From NCBI GenBank assembly GCA_965116335.1, contig OZ220677.1, positions 1,984,001 to 2,048,000 of the forward strand: 64,000 bases of DNA. The letters are read 5' to 3'. Below, one piece after another: positions 34,536 to 43,171 of the stretch; positions within the stretch are counted from its first letter, which is position 1, and each line of letters opens with the position of its first letter. The DNA comes from G963663315 sp965116335. GTDB lineage: Bacteria > Pseudomonadota > Gammaproteobacteria > Arenicellales > Poriferihabitantaceae. The notes below the pieces were generated by a model, which saw only the letters and a list, made by a program, of their open reading frames with translations, searched no databases and was not told where the DNA came from. A program made the position numbers and the translations under genes.

Positions 34536-35783
34536 ATGACTACCATACAAAATCTGCGGGTTGACGGTCAGCGCCTGTGGGACAGCATCATGACCATGGC
34601 GCAGATCGGGCCGGGGGAGAGAGGAGGCTCCTGTCGATTGGCGTTGACGGATGAGGATAAGCAAGGCCGGGATCTGTTCATACGATGGTGCGAAGCGGAA
34701 GGCTTGAGCATCACGATAGACGACATGGGCAATATATTTGCCCGGCGGGCGGGGACTGATAACGAGTTACCGCCGGTTTGTGCTGGCAGCCATCTCGATA
34801 CCCAGCCGCATGGTGGCAAATTCGACGGGGTTTACGGGGTTCTGGCCGCCCTCGAAGTGGTACGCACCCTGAACCGCAACCATATCGCGACTCGGGTGCC
34901 GGTGGAAATCGTAATGTGGACCAATGAGGAAGGCTCCAGATTTGCTCCCGCCATGATCGCTTCCGGGGTTTTCGCAGGGTTGTTCGAGAAGGAATATGCC
35001 TGGTCGCGAGAAGATGCCGATGGCAGGACCATCAAACAGGAACTGGAGCGAATCGGTTACGTGGGTTCACAGGCGTGTGGCGACCATCCGATGACGGCGT
35101 TATTCGAAGCGCATATCGAACAGGGTCCGATCCTGGAGCGGGACGGGGACCAGGTGGGTGTGGTTACCGGGGGGCAAGGCCAGCGCTGGTTTGACATTGC
35201 TCTTTACGGACAGGATGCCCATGCGGGGCCGACACCGATGGTTGGACGAAGGGATGCGCTGGTCGGTGCAGCCGTCCTGATCCAGGCTATTCAGGGTATC
35301 GCGCTCGACCATGCGCCTGATGCGGTGGGTACGGTGGGAGAAATCTCGGTTTCCCCCAACTCGCGCAATACCATTGCTGGCGAAGTCACACTGACCGTCG
35401 ATTTCCGTCACCCGGATGATGATGTGCTCAAACAGATGTCTGCCTCTCTGGCGAGCTGGGTTGAGACGGTTGCCAGAGACCATGACCTCGAGATCAAGAG
35501 CGAAGAAATCTGGTGCAAGCCTCCGGTGCGGTTTGATCCGGACTGTATCGCAGAAGTGTCAAAAGCGGCAGAAATGCTGGGCTATGATCATCAGAAAATC
35601 GTTTCCGGCGCGGGCCATGATGCCTGTCAGGTATGCCAGAAGGTTCCAACCTCGATGATTTTTGTGCCTTGTGCGGGAGGATTGAGTCACAATGAGGAAG
35701 AATCCGCGACCCCGGAAGACCTGGAAGCCGGTTGCAATGTTCTGCTGCATGCGATGATGGGCATGGCCGGGGCGGGCGAATGA
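34536..35783 (+). CDS. Zn-dependent hydrolase, hydantoinase/N-carbamoyl amidase (M20) family
   Basis: 415-aa metal-dependent amidase of the allantoate amidohydrolase/beta-ureidopropionase/L-N-carbamoylase group. Metal ligands are visible in GSHLDTQPHGGKFDG (H and D), MWTNEEGSRFAP (E) and EAHIEQGPILE (H), with SGAGHDACQ and LSHNEEE near the end. It removes a carbamoyl group from N-carbamoyl amines, giving the amine, CO2 and ammonia. It lies 20 bp after the amidinotransferase-like gene and overlaps the ureohydrolase gene by ATGA. Substrate unknown. Confidence 0.85.
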   Translation: MTTIQNLRVDGQRLWDSIMTMAQIGPGERGGSCRLALTDEDKQGRDLFIRWCEAEGLSITIDDMGNIFARRAGTDNELPPVCAGSHLDTQPHGGKFDGVYGVLAALEVVRTLNRNHIATRVPVEIVMWTNEEGSRFAPAMIASGVFAGLFEKEYAWSREDADGRTIKQELERIGYVGSQACGDHPMTALFEAHIEQGPILERDGDQVGVVTGGQGQRWFDIALYGQDAHAGPTPMVGRRDALVGAAVLIQAIQGIALDHAPDAVGTVGEISVSPNSRNTIAGEVTLTVDFRHPDDDVLKQMSASLASWVETVARDHDLEIKSEEIWCKPPVRFDPDCIAEVSKAAEMLGYDHQKIVSGAGHDACQVCQKVPTSMIFVPCAGGLSHNEEESATPEDLEAGCNVLLHAMMGMAGAGE

Positions 35784-36754
35784 GCGACTACCCGGAGTAT
35801 CAAAACCCCATTACCCGACCACGTTATACCGGGATTCCGACATTTTTTCGTTGTCCGTACAGTGAAGACCTGGAGCAGGTCGATATTGGCGTAATCGGAG
35901 TCCCCTTCGATGGTGGCGTGACCAATCGTCCGGGCGCCCGTCACGGCCCCAGGGAAATGCGTAACCAGTCCAGCCTGATCAGGAAAATGAATCAGGCGAC
36001 TGGCGTCAGCCCGCATGAGATTTGCAGGGTACGGGATATTGGCGATGCCTGGGTGCAGAAGCCTTATACGCTGGAAGGTAGCCACAACGAGATTGAGGCG
36101 TTTTATCAGCGCGTGGTCAGGGCCGGCGTCATTCCGCTTTCTGCCGGAGGGGACCATTCCATTACCCTGCCGATTTTCCGGGCGCTGGCAGCGCAGCAGC
36201 CGGTCGGCATGGTGCATTTCGACGCGCACTGTGATACCGGAGATGATTACCTCGGATCGAAGTTCCATCACGGCGCGCCGTTCAAGATTGCCGTTGATGA
36301 GGGGTTGCTTGACCCGAAACGGACCATACAGATCGGGATACGCGGCTCACTCAACGACCCCGATGTCTGGAAGTTCAGCCATGATTCCGGTATGCGGGTG
36401 ATTTATATGGAGGAGTATATCGAGATGGGCTGCAAGGCCGTGATTGAAGAGGCGCGGAAGGTAGTGGGTGATGGCCCGACCTATATCAGCTTTGATGTGG
36501 ATGCTCTCGATCCGGTGTTCGCGCCGGGCACCGGCACTCCGGAAGTCGGTGGCTATTCGACTGCGGAGGCACTGATGATGATTCGCGGACTGGACGGGCT
36601 GAATCTGGTCGGCGGGGATGTCGTTGAAGTGGCTCCGCCATTTGATCCCAGTGGCAATACCGCGCTGGTCGGTGCCACCATGCTGTTTGAAATCCTGTGT
36701 GTTCTGGCGAAGGCGCGAGCCGCTACGGTCGGCATCGGTTCCGGTTCAACCTGA
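35780..36754 (+). CDS. agmatinase/guanidino-acid ureohydrolase family
   Basis: 324 aa from the ATG at 35780, chosen because homology begins there and it overlaps the preceding stop (ATGA). Binuclear manganese ligands are GGDHSITLP, HFDAHCDTGDD and SFDVDALDPVFAPGTGTPE, the arginase-fold signature. The enzyme hydrolyses a guanidino group to an amine and urea. Agmatine, guanidinobutyrate or guanidinopropionate are family substrates, and sequence alone does not decide. Context with two other guanidino/ureido enzymes supports catabolism for nitrogen more than polyamine synthesis. Confidence 0.88.
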   Translation: MSDYPEYQNPITRPRYTGIPTFFRCPYSEDLEQVDIGVIGVPFDGGVTNRPGARHGPREMRNQSSLIRKMNQATGVSPHEICRVRDIGDAWVQKPYTLEGSHNEIEAFYQRVVRAGVIPLSAGGDHSITLPIFRALAAQQPVGMVHFDAHCDTGDDYLGSKFHHGAPFKIAVDEGLLDPKRTIQIGIRGSLNDPDVWKFSHDSGMRVIYMEEYIEMGCKAVIEEARKVVGDGPTYISFDVDALDPVFAPGTGTPEVGGYSTAEALMMIRGLDGLNLVGGDVVEVAPPFDPSGNTALVGATMLFEILCVLAKARAATVGIGSGST

Positions 36755-36759
36755 CGGCC

Positions 36760-37431
36760 ATGCCGAAAGCCATATCGCCCAATGCCGTATGGCATCAGCC
36801 GACTGTGACTCGTAGCCGACGGCAGCAACTCAACGATCACCACAGCACAATTCTCTGGTTTACCGGATTATCAGGCAGCGGCAAGTCCACTCTCGCGCAC
36901 GCCGTTGAGGAGGTGCTGTTCCGTAGGGGGTGCCGGACATTCGTTTTTGATGGGGATAATGTGCGCCATGGCCTGTGTGGTGATCTCGCCTTTTCTGATG
37001 AGGACCGAACCGAGAATATTCGCCGGGTCGGTCAGATGGCGAAGCTGTTTGTTGAGGCGGGGGTGATTGCGTTGACCGCGTTCATTTCGCCTTTCAGGAC
37101 GGATCGTCAACGGGTCAGGATGATGGTTGAACAGCCCGGAGATTTCATCGAAATCTACTGCCAGTGCCCGCTGGAGGTTTGTGAGAACCGGGATGTGAAA
37201 GGCTTGTATCAAAGGGCGCGGAAAGGGGAAATCCCGGATTTTACCGGAATCTCATCCCCCTACGAGGAGCCGGAAAATGCCGATCTGGTGATCAATACTG
37301 TGGAAAATGACATCCATCAGTGCGTTGAAATAATTATGAAATTACTGGAATCAAGGGCAATCATCCCCGCGCAAGACCCTGCCCCCCGTTCGGAGCCGGG
37401 GGCAGGCTCTACAACATCATTCCCCCCTTGA
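36760..37431 (+). CDS. cysC: adenylylsulfate kinase CysC
   Basis: 223 aa from the ATG at 36760, 5 bp after the ureohydrolase stop. Makes PAPS from adenylyl sulfate and ATP. The P-loop GLSGSGKSTLAHA, FVFDGDNVRHGLCGDLAFS and TAFISPFRTDRQRVR are canonical. The domain ends near residue 200. The last 20 residues are encoded by one of the dispersed palindromic repeats (see 37376-37937), so the natural stop has probably been displaced by repeat insertion. No cysDN or sulfotransferase is nearby, making its place in this operon odd. Confidence 0.9.
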   Translation: MPKAISPNAVWHQPTVTRSRRQQLNDHHSTILWFTGLSGSGKSTLAHAVEEVLFRRGCRTFVFDGDNVRHGLCGDLAFSDEDRTENIRRVGQMAKLFVEAGVIALTAFISPFRTDRQRVRMMVEQPGDFIEIYCQCPLEVCENRDVKGLYQRARKGEIPDFTGISSPYEEPENADLVINTVENDIHQCVEIIMKLLESRAIIPAQDPAPRSEPGAGSTTSFPP

Positions 37432-37937
37432 GGGGGAATCACATCCACCAACCATCCGTTATCTGCAATTACCGATGCGTAGGGGCGCCCCTTGTGGGTG
37501 CCCGGTATTGTTGATTCCTGTTCGATCATTCGCGGGAGGGCACAGAGACCCTCCCCTACAACATCATTTCGATCCATGTATCCAAATCATTCCCCCCCAC
37601 CCAATCAGTCTGCGCTTCACTTGCCTGATTGGACTCCCCCTCAAGGGGGGAGTGATGCCATAACGGGTTGGGATTCATTCCCGATCATTCCCCCCTTGAG
37701 GGGGAATCCAATCCGCAAACGGATTGGATGGGGGGACACAACCCGTCAACGTATGATCCATCCGTCTTTCCCGCAGAAGCGGGAATCCACAACCATTCAG
37801 ATACCGCACGTAACGTCATCGTAGGGGCGCCCCTCTGTGGGTGCCCGGTATCGTTGATTCCCGTTCCGGCATCTGCGGGAGGGTACAAGACCCTCCCCTA
37901 CAACATCATTTCGACCCATGTATCAACATCATTCCCC
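37376..37937. repeat. cluster of dispersed palindromic (REP/MITE-like) repeats
   Basis: Two near-identical units run 37460-37577 and about 37808-37937. Each begins gtaggggcgcccct, has tgtgggtgcccggtat and gttgattcc, and closes with a gggagggnnnnagaccctccc hairpin and ctacaacatcatttcga. A partial unit ending in ctacaacatcatt lies at 37376-37424 and encodes the cysC tail. Pairs of ccccccttgaggggga palindromes at 37420-37440 and 37639-37710 separate the units. No ORF of note occurs in 37432-37947. Related half-units occur at 48781, 51626 and 53141. Confidence 0.8.
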
Positions 37938-37947
37938 CACTCCTACC

Positions 37948-40900
37948 CTACCACCGCACCCGCGCCTCAACCCCAAACCAATGTTTCGGTGCGGTTTGCT
38001 CTTCCGTGAATCGGGTGGCTTGTATCCCCAATGACAGATGCTTGTTGGTTGCAAGGGGCGTCATGCGCCAGCCCAGTTGTATATCTGTCGTATCGCCATC
38101 CAGGCCCATGCCAATATGCGGACTACCCGTGAATAATCCATCGAATGCAGGCAACCCATACGCCGCATCTATCGCCCATCGGTTGTTGGAGGATGAGGGG
38201 GTTAAGACCGATTCCGCCATCCACCAGCTATTAAGGCCGTCCAGGGCGATACTCGGGCGTTGCGACAACGACAGGGAGAATCCCAGATCACTGTTCGGCG
38301 TGCGATCATGGATCAGGGAAGCCGAGAATCCTTTTTCTTCTATCTCTTGTTGATGAGACAGAAGATATTGCCCTTCGATGTCGATTTGTACTGTAGGTGA
38401 TGTCCAGTGCAGTCCACTACCGGCATAGAGGCCAAAGCCACTCTCTGCACCGCCACCATCATGTCTTGCGCCTATCGTGAAGGTGGGTTGCAGTTCAGTA
38501 TTGTACAGCGTGTGATTCCAGGTACTTTGCAATCCCGCCCGGATGCGACTGATGGCTGGATTGATATGGTCCTGTTTACTCTCATCGGATTGTGTCCGCA
38601 CCCATAAGGCATCGGTATTGAGAGACAGATTGACAGTTTCTGTGGTTTTTAATTCACTGTTCGCGCCGATGTTCAGCATCTGCCAGTCCAGATCGGATTC
38701 ATTTCTTTTGATGTTTTCTCGATAGCGGCTCACGGTGCCTTGTCCAAATCCTGCCGCACCCCATATCCGGGTATCTTCGATTGTCTTGGCACTATAGGGA
38801 ATCAGAGCCGTTAGGTCAGATTCCATGCGCTCTTTTATGGCTTGTCTTTGACTGAATCCTTCGGTGGTACTCGATAGCAGACTGAAACCCATCATCCAGT
38901 CATTCACAGAGTAGTCTGCGCCGATCTGCAGGGTACGGCTTTCTCCTTGTGTATGGATGGCGTGTTGAGTCCCTTCAAAGTCGGTTTCAGACAGTCGTCC
39001 CCAGAATGCAGCATTGCCGCCTCGAAGGTCTAGTCCGGTGGTATGCAGGAACTGACTGTTGGAGAGTATATCCTGGGCATTGAGGGTTTGACCAGTAGCC
39101 GGGGATTGAGAAGCCGGATTCATGTAGATTTCAGAATCAAGAGATTCTTTTGCCGGGTTCATCGGAACATTCCAACCTGCCAGGGTTGCGGATAGTCCGG
39201 GGGTACGGCTGGCATTCATTCTTTTGCGGATACCGTCTATGGCTTGTTCGGCCAGTGTACGTCCCATGCGGGAAAGCCAGGGGGTGGTGGCCTGGGTATC
39301 GGGTTGTATAGTGAGCGTGACCGAGGCGATGCGTTGATTGCTTCCCTTTATGCGATGAATCAGTTGAACGGTTTGTTCGGTTGCATTCTCGTTCGCTTGT
39401 GCCTGCACGGTGATGCTTTGCGGGGTTTGCCAGTTATCCGGGGTAAAGACTACCGTAGAGGGCGTGACCGTAATGCGCGGGTTGTCTTGTGCGGTACTGC
39501 CGACACTGGCTGTGGACAGCAGGCTCATGGCCGGTGAGAACAGGGGCGTAATCTCGATGGTGACACTTGTAGTCGGAGCGCTGTCCAGTACCAGGGTATA
39601 GGCAGCCATCGTGCCTTCGGTCAGGGTCAAGGCTTGCGCGGAAACCGTGACCGGGGGGATGACCGGAGGTGTGGCTACAGGAGGCGTGTCGTTGTTATTG
39701 TTCCCACCGGGGTTTGTGGTTGGTGTCGTTGGACCCGGGTTTATCGTGGTATCGTCATCAGTGACGGTCACGGTAACGGAGCCGGTCACTGTGCCGTAAT
39801 TCCCGCCGGATGCGGTATGGGTGAGGATTGCGGTGTCGTGGGTGGTATCGTCATCCTGCGCTGCATGGACCGTTACGGTTTGTGCGGTGTCCCAGTTTGT
39901 GGTTGTGAAGGTGAGCGGTGAGGACGGACTGATGGTTATATCCTCGTTATCTGATTCGATAGCCACCGTTACGGTAGCCGTTGGCTCGGTTGCCAGTTCT
40001 ATTGTGTAACTGCCGGTGGTTCCTTCCGTGAGGGTCAGTGTGTTTTGTGAGAGTGTCAGTGCGGGCGTACCCGGTAGTGGCGCATCATTATCGGTAATGG
40101 TGAGTGTGTGTACGATTGTACTGCCGGGTGTGTAGCCTGTACCATCGGTCAGGGTCAGGATGACGGTTTCGACTGGCTCGGTGATGGGGTTGCTGTCGTC
40201 AATGATAACCACCGGGATAGTTGCAGTTGTAGCTCCGGCTATAACGTTCAGTGTACCCTGGTTCTGGATGGTGAAGTCATTGCCACTCCCTGCTGTAGCA
40301 TTGCCGCCTACCGTGTAGGTCAGGGTAAGCCCCCCGGAAGGTGCGGCAGATGAGAGATTGACGGTCACGTTATGCGTACCGACATCCTCAAGCACACTCG
40401 AAGACGAGGAAGAGAAGTCTACTGTGGGGATGATCGGTGCCGCTGCACTCACTACGATGTCAAAGGTATCACTGATACTGCCGCTATTGCCATCATTGGC
40501 GGTTACCTTGACCGATAGTGTGCCCACATCGCCCGATTGCGGAGTACCGGAGAAGGTACGGGTGGCATCCGTGAAGGTCAGCCAGGATGGCAGGGCAGTG
40601 TCATCGGATTTCAGTGCGCTATAGGTCAGGGAGTCGCTATCGGCATCATTGAAAGTATTGGCCGGGAAGGCATAGCTGAAGGCGGTGCCGACTGTGGCGC
40701 TCTGGTTGGGGATCATATTGGCTACCGTGGGGGCGTTGTTGGGTGCGGTATTGGTTACGGTGAAGGTATTGTGATCGGCGCCTCTGCGCCCATAGCTGGT
40801 GAGTCTGTTACCGGCTATGTCGTGGATGTTGTGGCCACCTGTATCGAAGCCGAGTCTTACGGTGCCGTTGAAGCTGTCCAGGTCGCCACCGGATGCGGTG

Positions 40901-42195
40901 ACATCGTAGGCCCGGTCGTTACCCGTGACCTGGGTTGCGCTGGTAATGGTGGCGGTGGTGGTAGGGGGAGGGGTGTTGGGGACGATTCTGAAATCTGCTG
41001 CGTCTACATTCTTCACGGATTCGTTGAAGGTGACGCGCCATTTGAGGGTATCGGCACTGGTTGACTGAGTGGTCGGGTTCTGTCGGGTGAAGGATTGTAC
41101 GAGAGGTTTCAGGTTGTCAACCTCGTAGGTATTGTGATTGGTGCCGGTGGGCGTGAGATTAGTGAGTGCATTGCCGGAGGTGTCCTGGATGTTTTGGTTA
41201 TTGGCGAAGCCCAGGGTGACTATCGTGTTGCGGTCTGCGAGGTTGCCGCTGGATATGCTGATGTCGTAGATTGTGCTTGAAGTCTCGACTATGCTACTAA
41301 CGGTAGCGGTGGTGCCAGTGATAGAGAAATCTGCTGCGTCCACATTCTGTACGGGTTCGTTGAAGGTGATGCGCCATTTGAGTGTATCGGCATGGGTCGG
41401 TGAGGTGGACGGGGTCTGGCGGGTGATGGAGGTTATTTGGGGAGCGGTGGTGTCAGAGGATGTGTCGTCATCGAGGATGGTATAGGTCGCGGTAGCAGTG
41501 CCCAGAGTGACGCCGTTGGGTGGGGTATTACGGAAGGTGATCGTTGCAGTCACCGTCTCATCGGATTCGGCATCGGTGTCTCCCCGTACCTGGATACCTA
41601 TTAGACTATTGGATGAACCTCCAGCTCCACCCAGACTGATAGTATCGCAGGTGTCTGATCTGGGGTTGGCACCGATCAGAAACCGATAGTCAGCGCCTGT
41701 TTCCCACGATGCAGTTGTAGATTTGGTCGCCGTTCCTCCGGTGATGCAAAGATCCAGAAGAAACTCAGTACCAAAGGTCTGCGACAGGCTCACTGTGAAG
41801 TACTTGTTGGCCGTTCCCGAGTTCCCCTCATTCGCATTGGCGGGCGCGCTGATGGATACCGTCGTCTGCGCCTGTGCCCCGGCGGCGAAGCCCAGCAGTA
41901 GTGGCAGGCAGAGCAGGAAGCGGGACAGCCCCGACCGCAGACGGCGTGTGAAGTGGATTCCCGCTTGCGCGGGAAAGACGGATGGTGAAGTTAAACGGTC
42001 AGGGTTCGATGGAGCAGGCGCAGGCGCAGGCTGGGTGATCCGGTGATCCGGTGATCCGGTGATCCGGTGATCCGGTGATCCGGTGATCCGGTGATCCGGT
42101 GATCCGGTGATCCGGTGATCCGGTGATCCGGTGATCCGGTCAATTATACCAGAAATCAAGCGTTTAGTCGAATTTATCGAGTGGGTTCTATTCAT
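37948..42195 (-). CDS. large secreted autotransporter-like adhesin with octamer repeat at 5' end
   Basis: 1415 aa. Residues 19-53 are encoded by 13 copies of an 8-bp repeat, then a palindrome-coded spacer, then a signal peptide (RFLLCLPLLLGFAAGAQAQ, near 93-111). The passenger has a Calx-beta domain, two Ig-like repeats built around RITFNEPV/RVTFNESV, a cadherin/He_PIG-like domain (PSWLTFTDATRTFSGTPQ) and further Calx-beta repeats. The last 330 residues alternate like an outer-membrane barrel and end VRW. The start ATG is supported by a sigma-70 promoter 40-60 bp upstream. Probable surface adhesin; ligand unknown. Confidence 0.75.
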   Translation of the reverse strand: MNRTHSINSTKRLISGIIDRITGSPDHRITGSPDHRITGSPDHRITGSPDHRITQPAPAPAPSNPDRLTSPSVFPAQAGIHFTRRLRSGLSRFLLCLPLLLGFAAGAQAQTTVSISAPANANEGNSGTANKYFTVSLSQTFGTEFLLDLCITGGTATKSTTASWETGADYRFLIGANPRSDTCDTISLGGAGGSSNSLIGIQVRGDTDAESDETVTATITFRNTPPNGVTLGTATATYTILDDDTSSDTTAPQITSITRQTPSTSPTHADTLKWRITFNEPVQNVDAADFSITGTTATVSSIVETSSTIYDISISSGNLADRNTIVTLGFANNQNIQDTSGNALTNLTPTGTNHNTYEVDNLKPLVQSFTRQNPTTQSTSADTLKWRVTFNESVKNVDAADFRIVPNTPPPTTTATITSATQVTGNDRAYDVTASGGDLDSFNGTVRLGFDTGGHNIHDIAGNRLTSYGRRGADHNTFTVTNTAPNNAPTVANMIPNQSATVGTAFSYAFPANTFNDADSDSLTYSALKSDDTALPSWLTFTDATRTFSGTPQSGDVGTLSVKVTANDGNSGSISDTFDIVVSAAAPIIPTVDFSSSSSSVLEDVGTHNVTVNLSSAAPSGGLTLTYTVGGNATAGSGNDFTIQNQGTLNVIAGATTATIPVVIIDDSNPITEPVETVILTLTDGTGYTPGSTIVHTLTITDNDAPLPGTPALTLSQNTLTLTEGTTGSYTIELATEPTATVTVAIESDNEDITISPSSPLTFTTTNWDTAQTVTVHAAQDDDTTHDTAILTHTASGGNYGTVTGSVTVTVTDDDTTINPGPTTPTTNPGGNNNNDTPPVATPPVIPPVTVSAQALTLTEGTMAAYTLVLDSAPTTSVTIEITPLFSPAMSLLSTASVGSTAQDNPRITVTPSTVVFTPDNWQTPQSITVQAQANENATEQTVQLIHRIKGSNQRIASVTLTIQPDTQATTPWLSRMGRTLAEQAIDGIRKRMNASRTPGLSATLAGWNVPMNPAKESLDSEIYMNPASQSPATGQTLNAQDILSNSQFLHTTGLDLRGGNAAFWGRLSETDFEGTQHAIHTQGESRTLQIGADYSVNDWMMGFSLLSSTTEGFSQRQAIKERMESDLTALIPYSAKTIEDTRIWGAAGFGQGTVSRYRENIKRNESDLDWQMLNIGANSELKTTETVNLSLNTDALWVRTQSDESKQDHINPAISRIRAGLQSTWNHTLYNTELQPTFTIGARHDGGGAESGFGLYAGSGLHWTSPTVQIDIEGQYLLSHQQEIEEKGFSASLIHDRTPNSDLGFSLSLSQRPSIALDGLNSWWMAESVLTPSSSNNRWAIDAAYGLPAFDGLFTGSPHIGMGLDGDTTDIQLGWRMTPLATNKHLSLGIQATRFTEEQTAPKHWFGVEARVRW
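41958..41973. repeat. palindrome inside the adhesin leader (PAQAGI-type repeat)
   Basis: The inverted repeat ttcccgcttgcgcggg(aa) begins at 41958 and is read in frame as PAQAGI between the octamer tract and the signal peptide. This sequence type is widespread as an intergenic repeat in proteobacteria. A related copy, ttcccgcagaagcggga, is at 37769-37785. Its in-frame position suggests the leader was built by repeat insertion. Confidence 0.65.
42037..42140. repeat. 13 tandem copies of the octamer GATCCGGT in a coding 5' end
   Basis: Thirteen uninterrupted 8-bp units, read on the minus strand as three-unit periods coding RITGSPDH. Because eight is not a multiple of three, gain or loss of one unit shifts the frame between the start codon and the signal peptide. 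This is the classical design of translational phase variation. As drawn (13 units), the frame is open, i.e. ON. Confidence 0.9.
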
Positions 42196-42231
42196 TTCGT
42201 CAGCCTGTTTTTGCCGGATATTGAGGGTGTG

Positions 42232-42260
42232 AATATACTTGGGGGAATCATTACCGTCAA
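42232..42260 (-). promoter_or_regulatory. sigma-70 promoter of the adhesin gene
   Basis: On the minus strand TTGACG (42255-42260) and TATATT (42232-42237) are separated by exactly 17 bp, about 37 bp before the adhesin ATG at 42195. A 14-base homopolymer lies 17 bp upstream of the -35 box. The good fit supports the upstream ATG that places the octamer tract inside the gene. Confidence 0.75.
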
Positions 42261-42277
42261 GTGGGTTTTGTGCGTGT

Positions 42278-42291
42278 GGGGGGGGGGGGGG
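42278..42291. repeat. homopolymer of 14 G (C on the adhesin strand)
   Basis: The run sits between the moeB stop and the adhesin promoter, centred about 27 bp upstream of the -35 box. Homopolymeric C/G tracts of this length are slippage-prone and alter promoter strength in several pathogens. Length may also vary by sequencing error. Confidence 0.85.
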
Positions 42292-42302
42292 AATGATGTG
42301 CC

Positions 42303-43055
42303 CTATGATCGGTTATCCCCACAAGCCGGGCAGTCCGGGTTTTTGGGCAGCCGCATTTTCTGCCATTCCATCAGGTAAGCGTCAAACAGCCAGACTACTC
42401 CGTGCAGTTGTCCGTGTCCGAGCAGGACATTAACCGCCTCCATCGCTTGCATCGTGCCAATTACCCCGGTGACCGGCGCGATTACCCCTTCCATGGCACA
42501 GGTAGCACTTTCAATTCCGGTATCCGGGTACAGACATCGGTAGCACGGGCTGTGTTCGTTGCGCGGGTCGAAAGTCGTGACCTGGCCCTCCCATCGAATC
42601 GCGGCACCGGAAACCAGGGGAATTCCGGTTTCAAGCGAGACCTCATTCAGAATAAATCGGGTCGGGAAGTTGTCCGTACAATCCAGAATCAGATCGACAT
42701 GGCCGCAGTGTTCGACAAGGTCCGCATGACCGAGCGAGTAATCCAGGGTTTCGACCTGGATGGACGGGTTGATGGCCCGCAGTGAGGCGGCTGCGGATTC
42801 GGTTTTCAGTTGATTGATGTCGGTATGCTGGTGGATAATCTGTCGTTGCAGGTTGGATTCATCCACTATATCAAAATCCGCGATCTTGAGGTGTCCGATT
42901 CCTGCCGCAGCCAGGTACAGTGCGACCGGTGAGCCCAGCCCGCCCATGCCGACAATCAACACGTTGGCATTGATCAATCGGTCCTGTCCGGCTTCGCCGA
43001 CCTGCGGCAGACGGGTCTGCCTGCTGTAGCGCTGTTTCAAATCCGGGCGAGTCAT
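42303..43055 (-). CDS. moeB: ThiF/MoeB-family adenylyltransferase
   Basis: 250 aa from the ATG at 43055, where homology starts (RYSRQTRLPQVGEAGQDRL). It is an E1-like enzyme that adenylates the C-terminal glycine of MoaD or ThiS. Visible are the nucleotide-binding loop VLIVGMGGLGSPVALYLAAA, the acidic patch DFDIVDESNLQRQ, zinc cysteines in CYRCLYP and CPACGDN, and a possible catalytic cysteine in ESATCAMEGVIAP. MoeB and ThiF cannot be told apart safely. No moaD or thiS is in the window. Divergent from sucA across 116 bp. Confidence 0.85.
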   Translation of the reverse strand: MTRPDLKQRYSRQTRLPQVGEAGQDRLINANVLIVGMGGLGSPVALYLAAAGIGHLKIADFDIVDESNLQRQIIHQHTDINQLKTESAAASLRAINPSIQVETLDYSLGHADLVEHCGHVDLILDCTDNFPTRFILNEVSLETGIPLVSGAAIRWEGQVTTFDPRNEHSPCYRCLYPDTGIESATCAMEGVIAPVTGVIGTMQAMEAVNVLLGHGQLHGVVWLFDAYLMEWQKMRLPKNPDCPACGDNRS

Positions 43056-43121
43056 AGCGGTTGGGAATCGGTCAAAAAACGCGATATTTGCAAAATCTTG
43101 AGTGGTCAAGCGCAATTGCTT

Positions 43122-43143
43122 TGGTATACTCATGATCATACCA
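43122..43143. promoter_or_regulatory. palindrome between moeB and sucA
   Basis: tggtat (43122-43127) and atacca (43138-43143) form a perfect inverted repeat with a 10-bp centre, 28 bp before the sucA start. It includes a TATACT that could be a -10 box. It may be an operator for the TCA operon; no regulator is identified. Confidence 0.35.
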
Positions 43144-43171
43144 TCGATAATTCGACAATAATCAGTCTGTA

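Noticed and set aside
39244..42046. Many long plus-strand open frames opposite the adhesin gene
   Set aside because: They are repetitive, valine/glycine-rich shadows of the Calx-beta and Ig repeats on the minus strand, without ribosome sites.
42037..42140. CRISPR-like or origin iteron array
   Set aside because: The units are eight bases with no spacers and lie in frame inside a coding sequence, so a simple-sequence repeat fits better.
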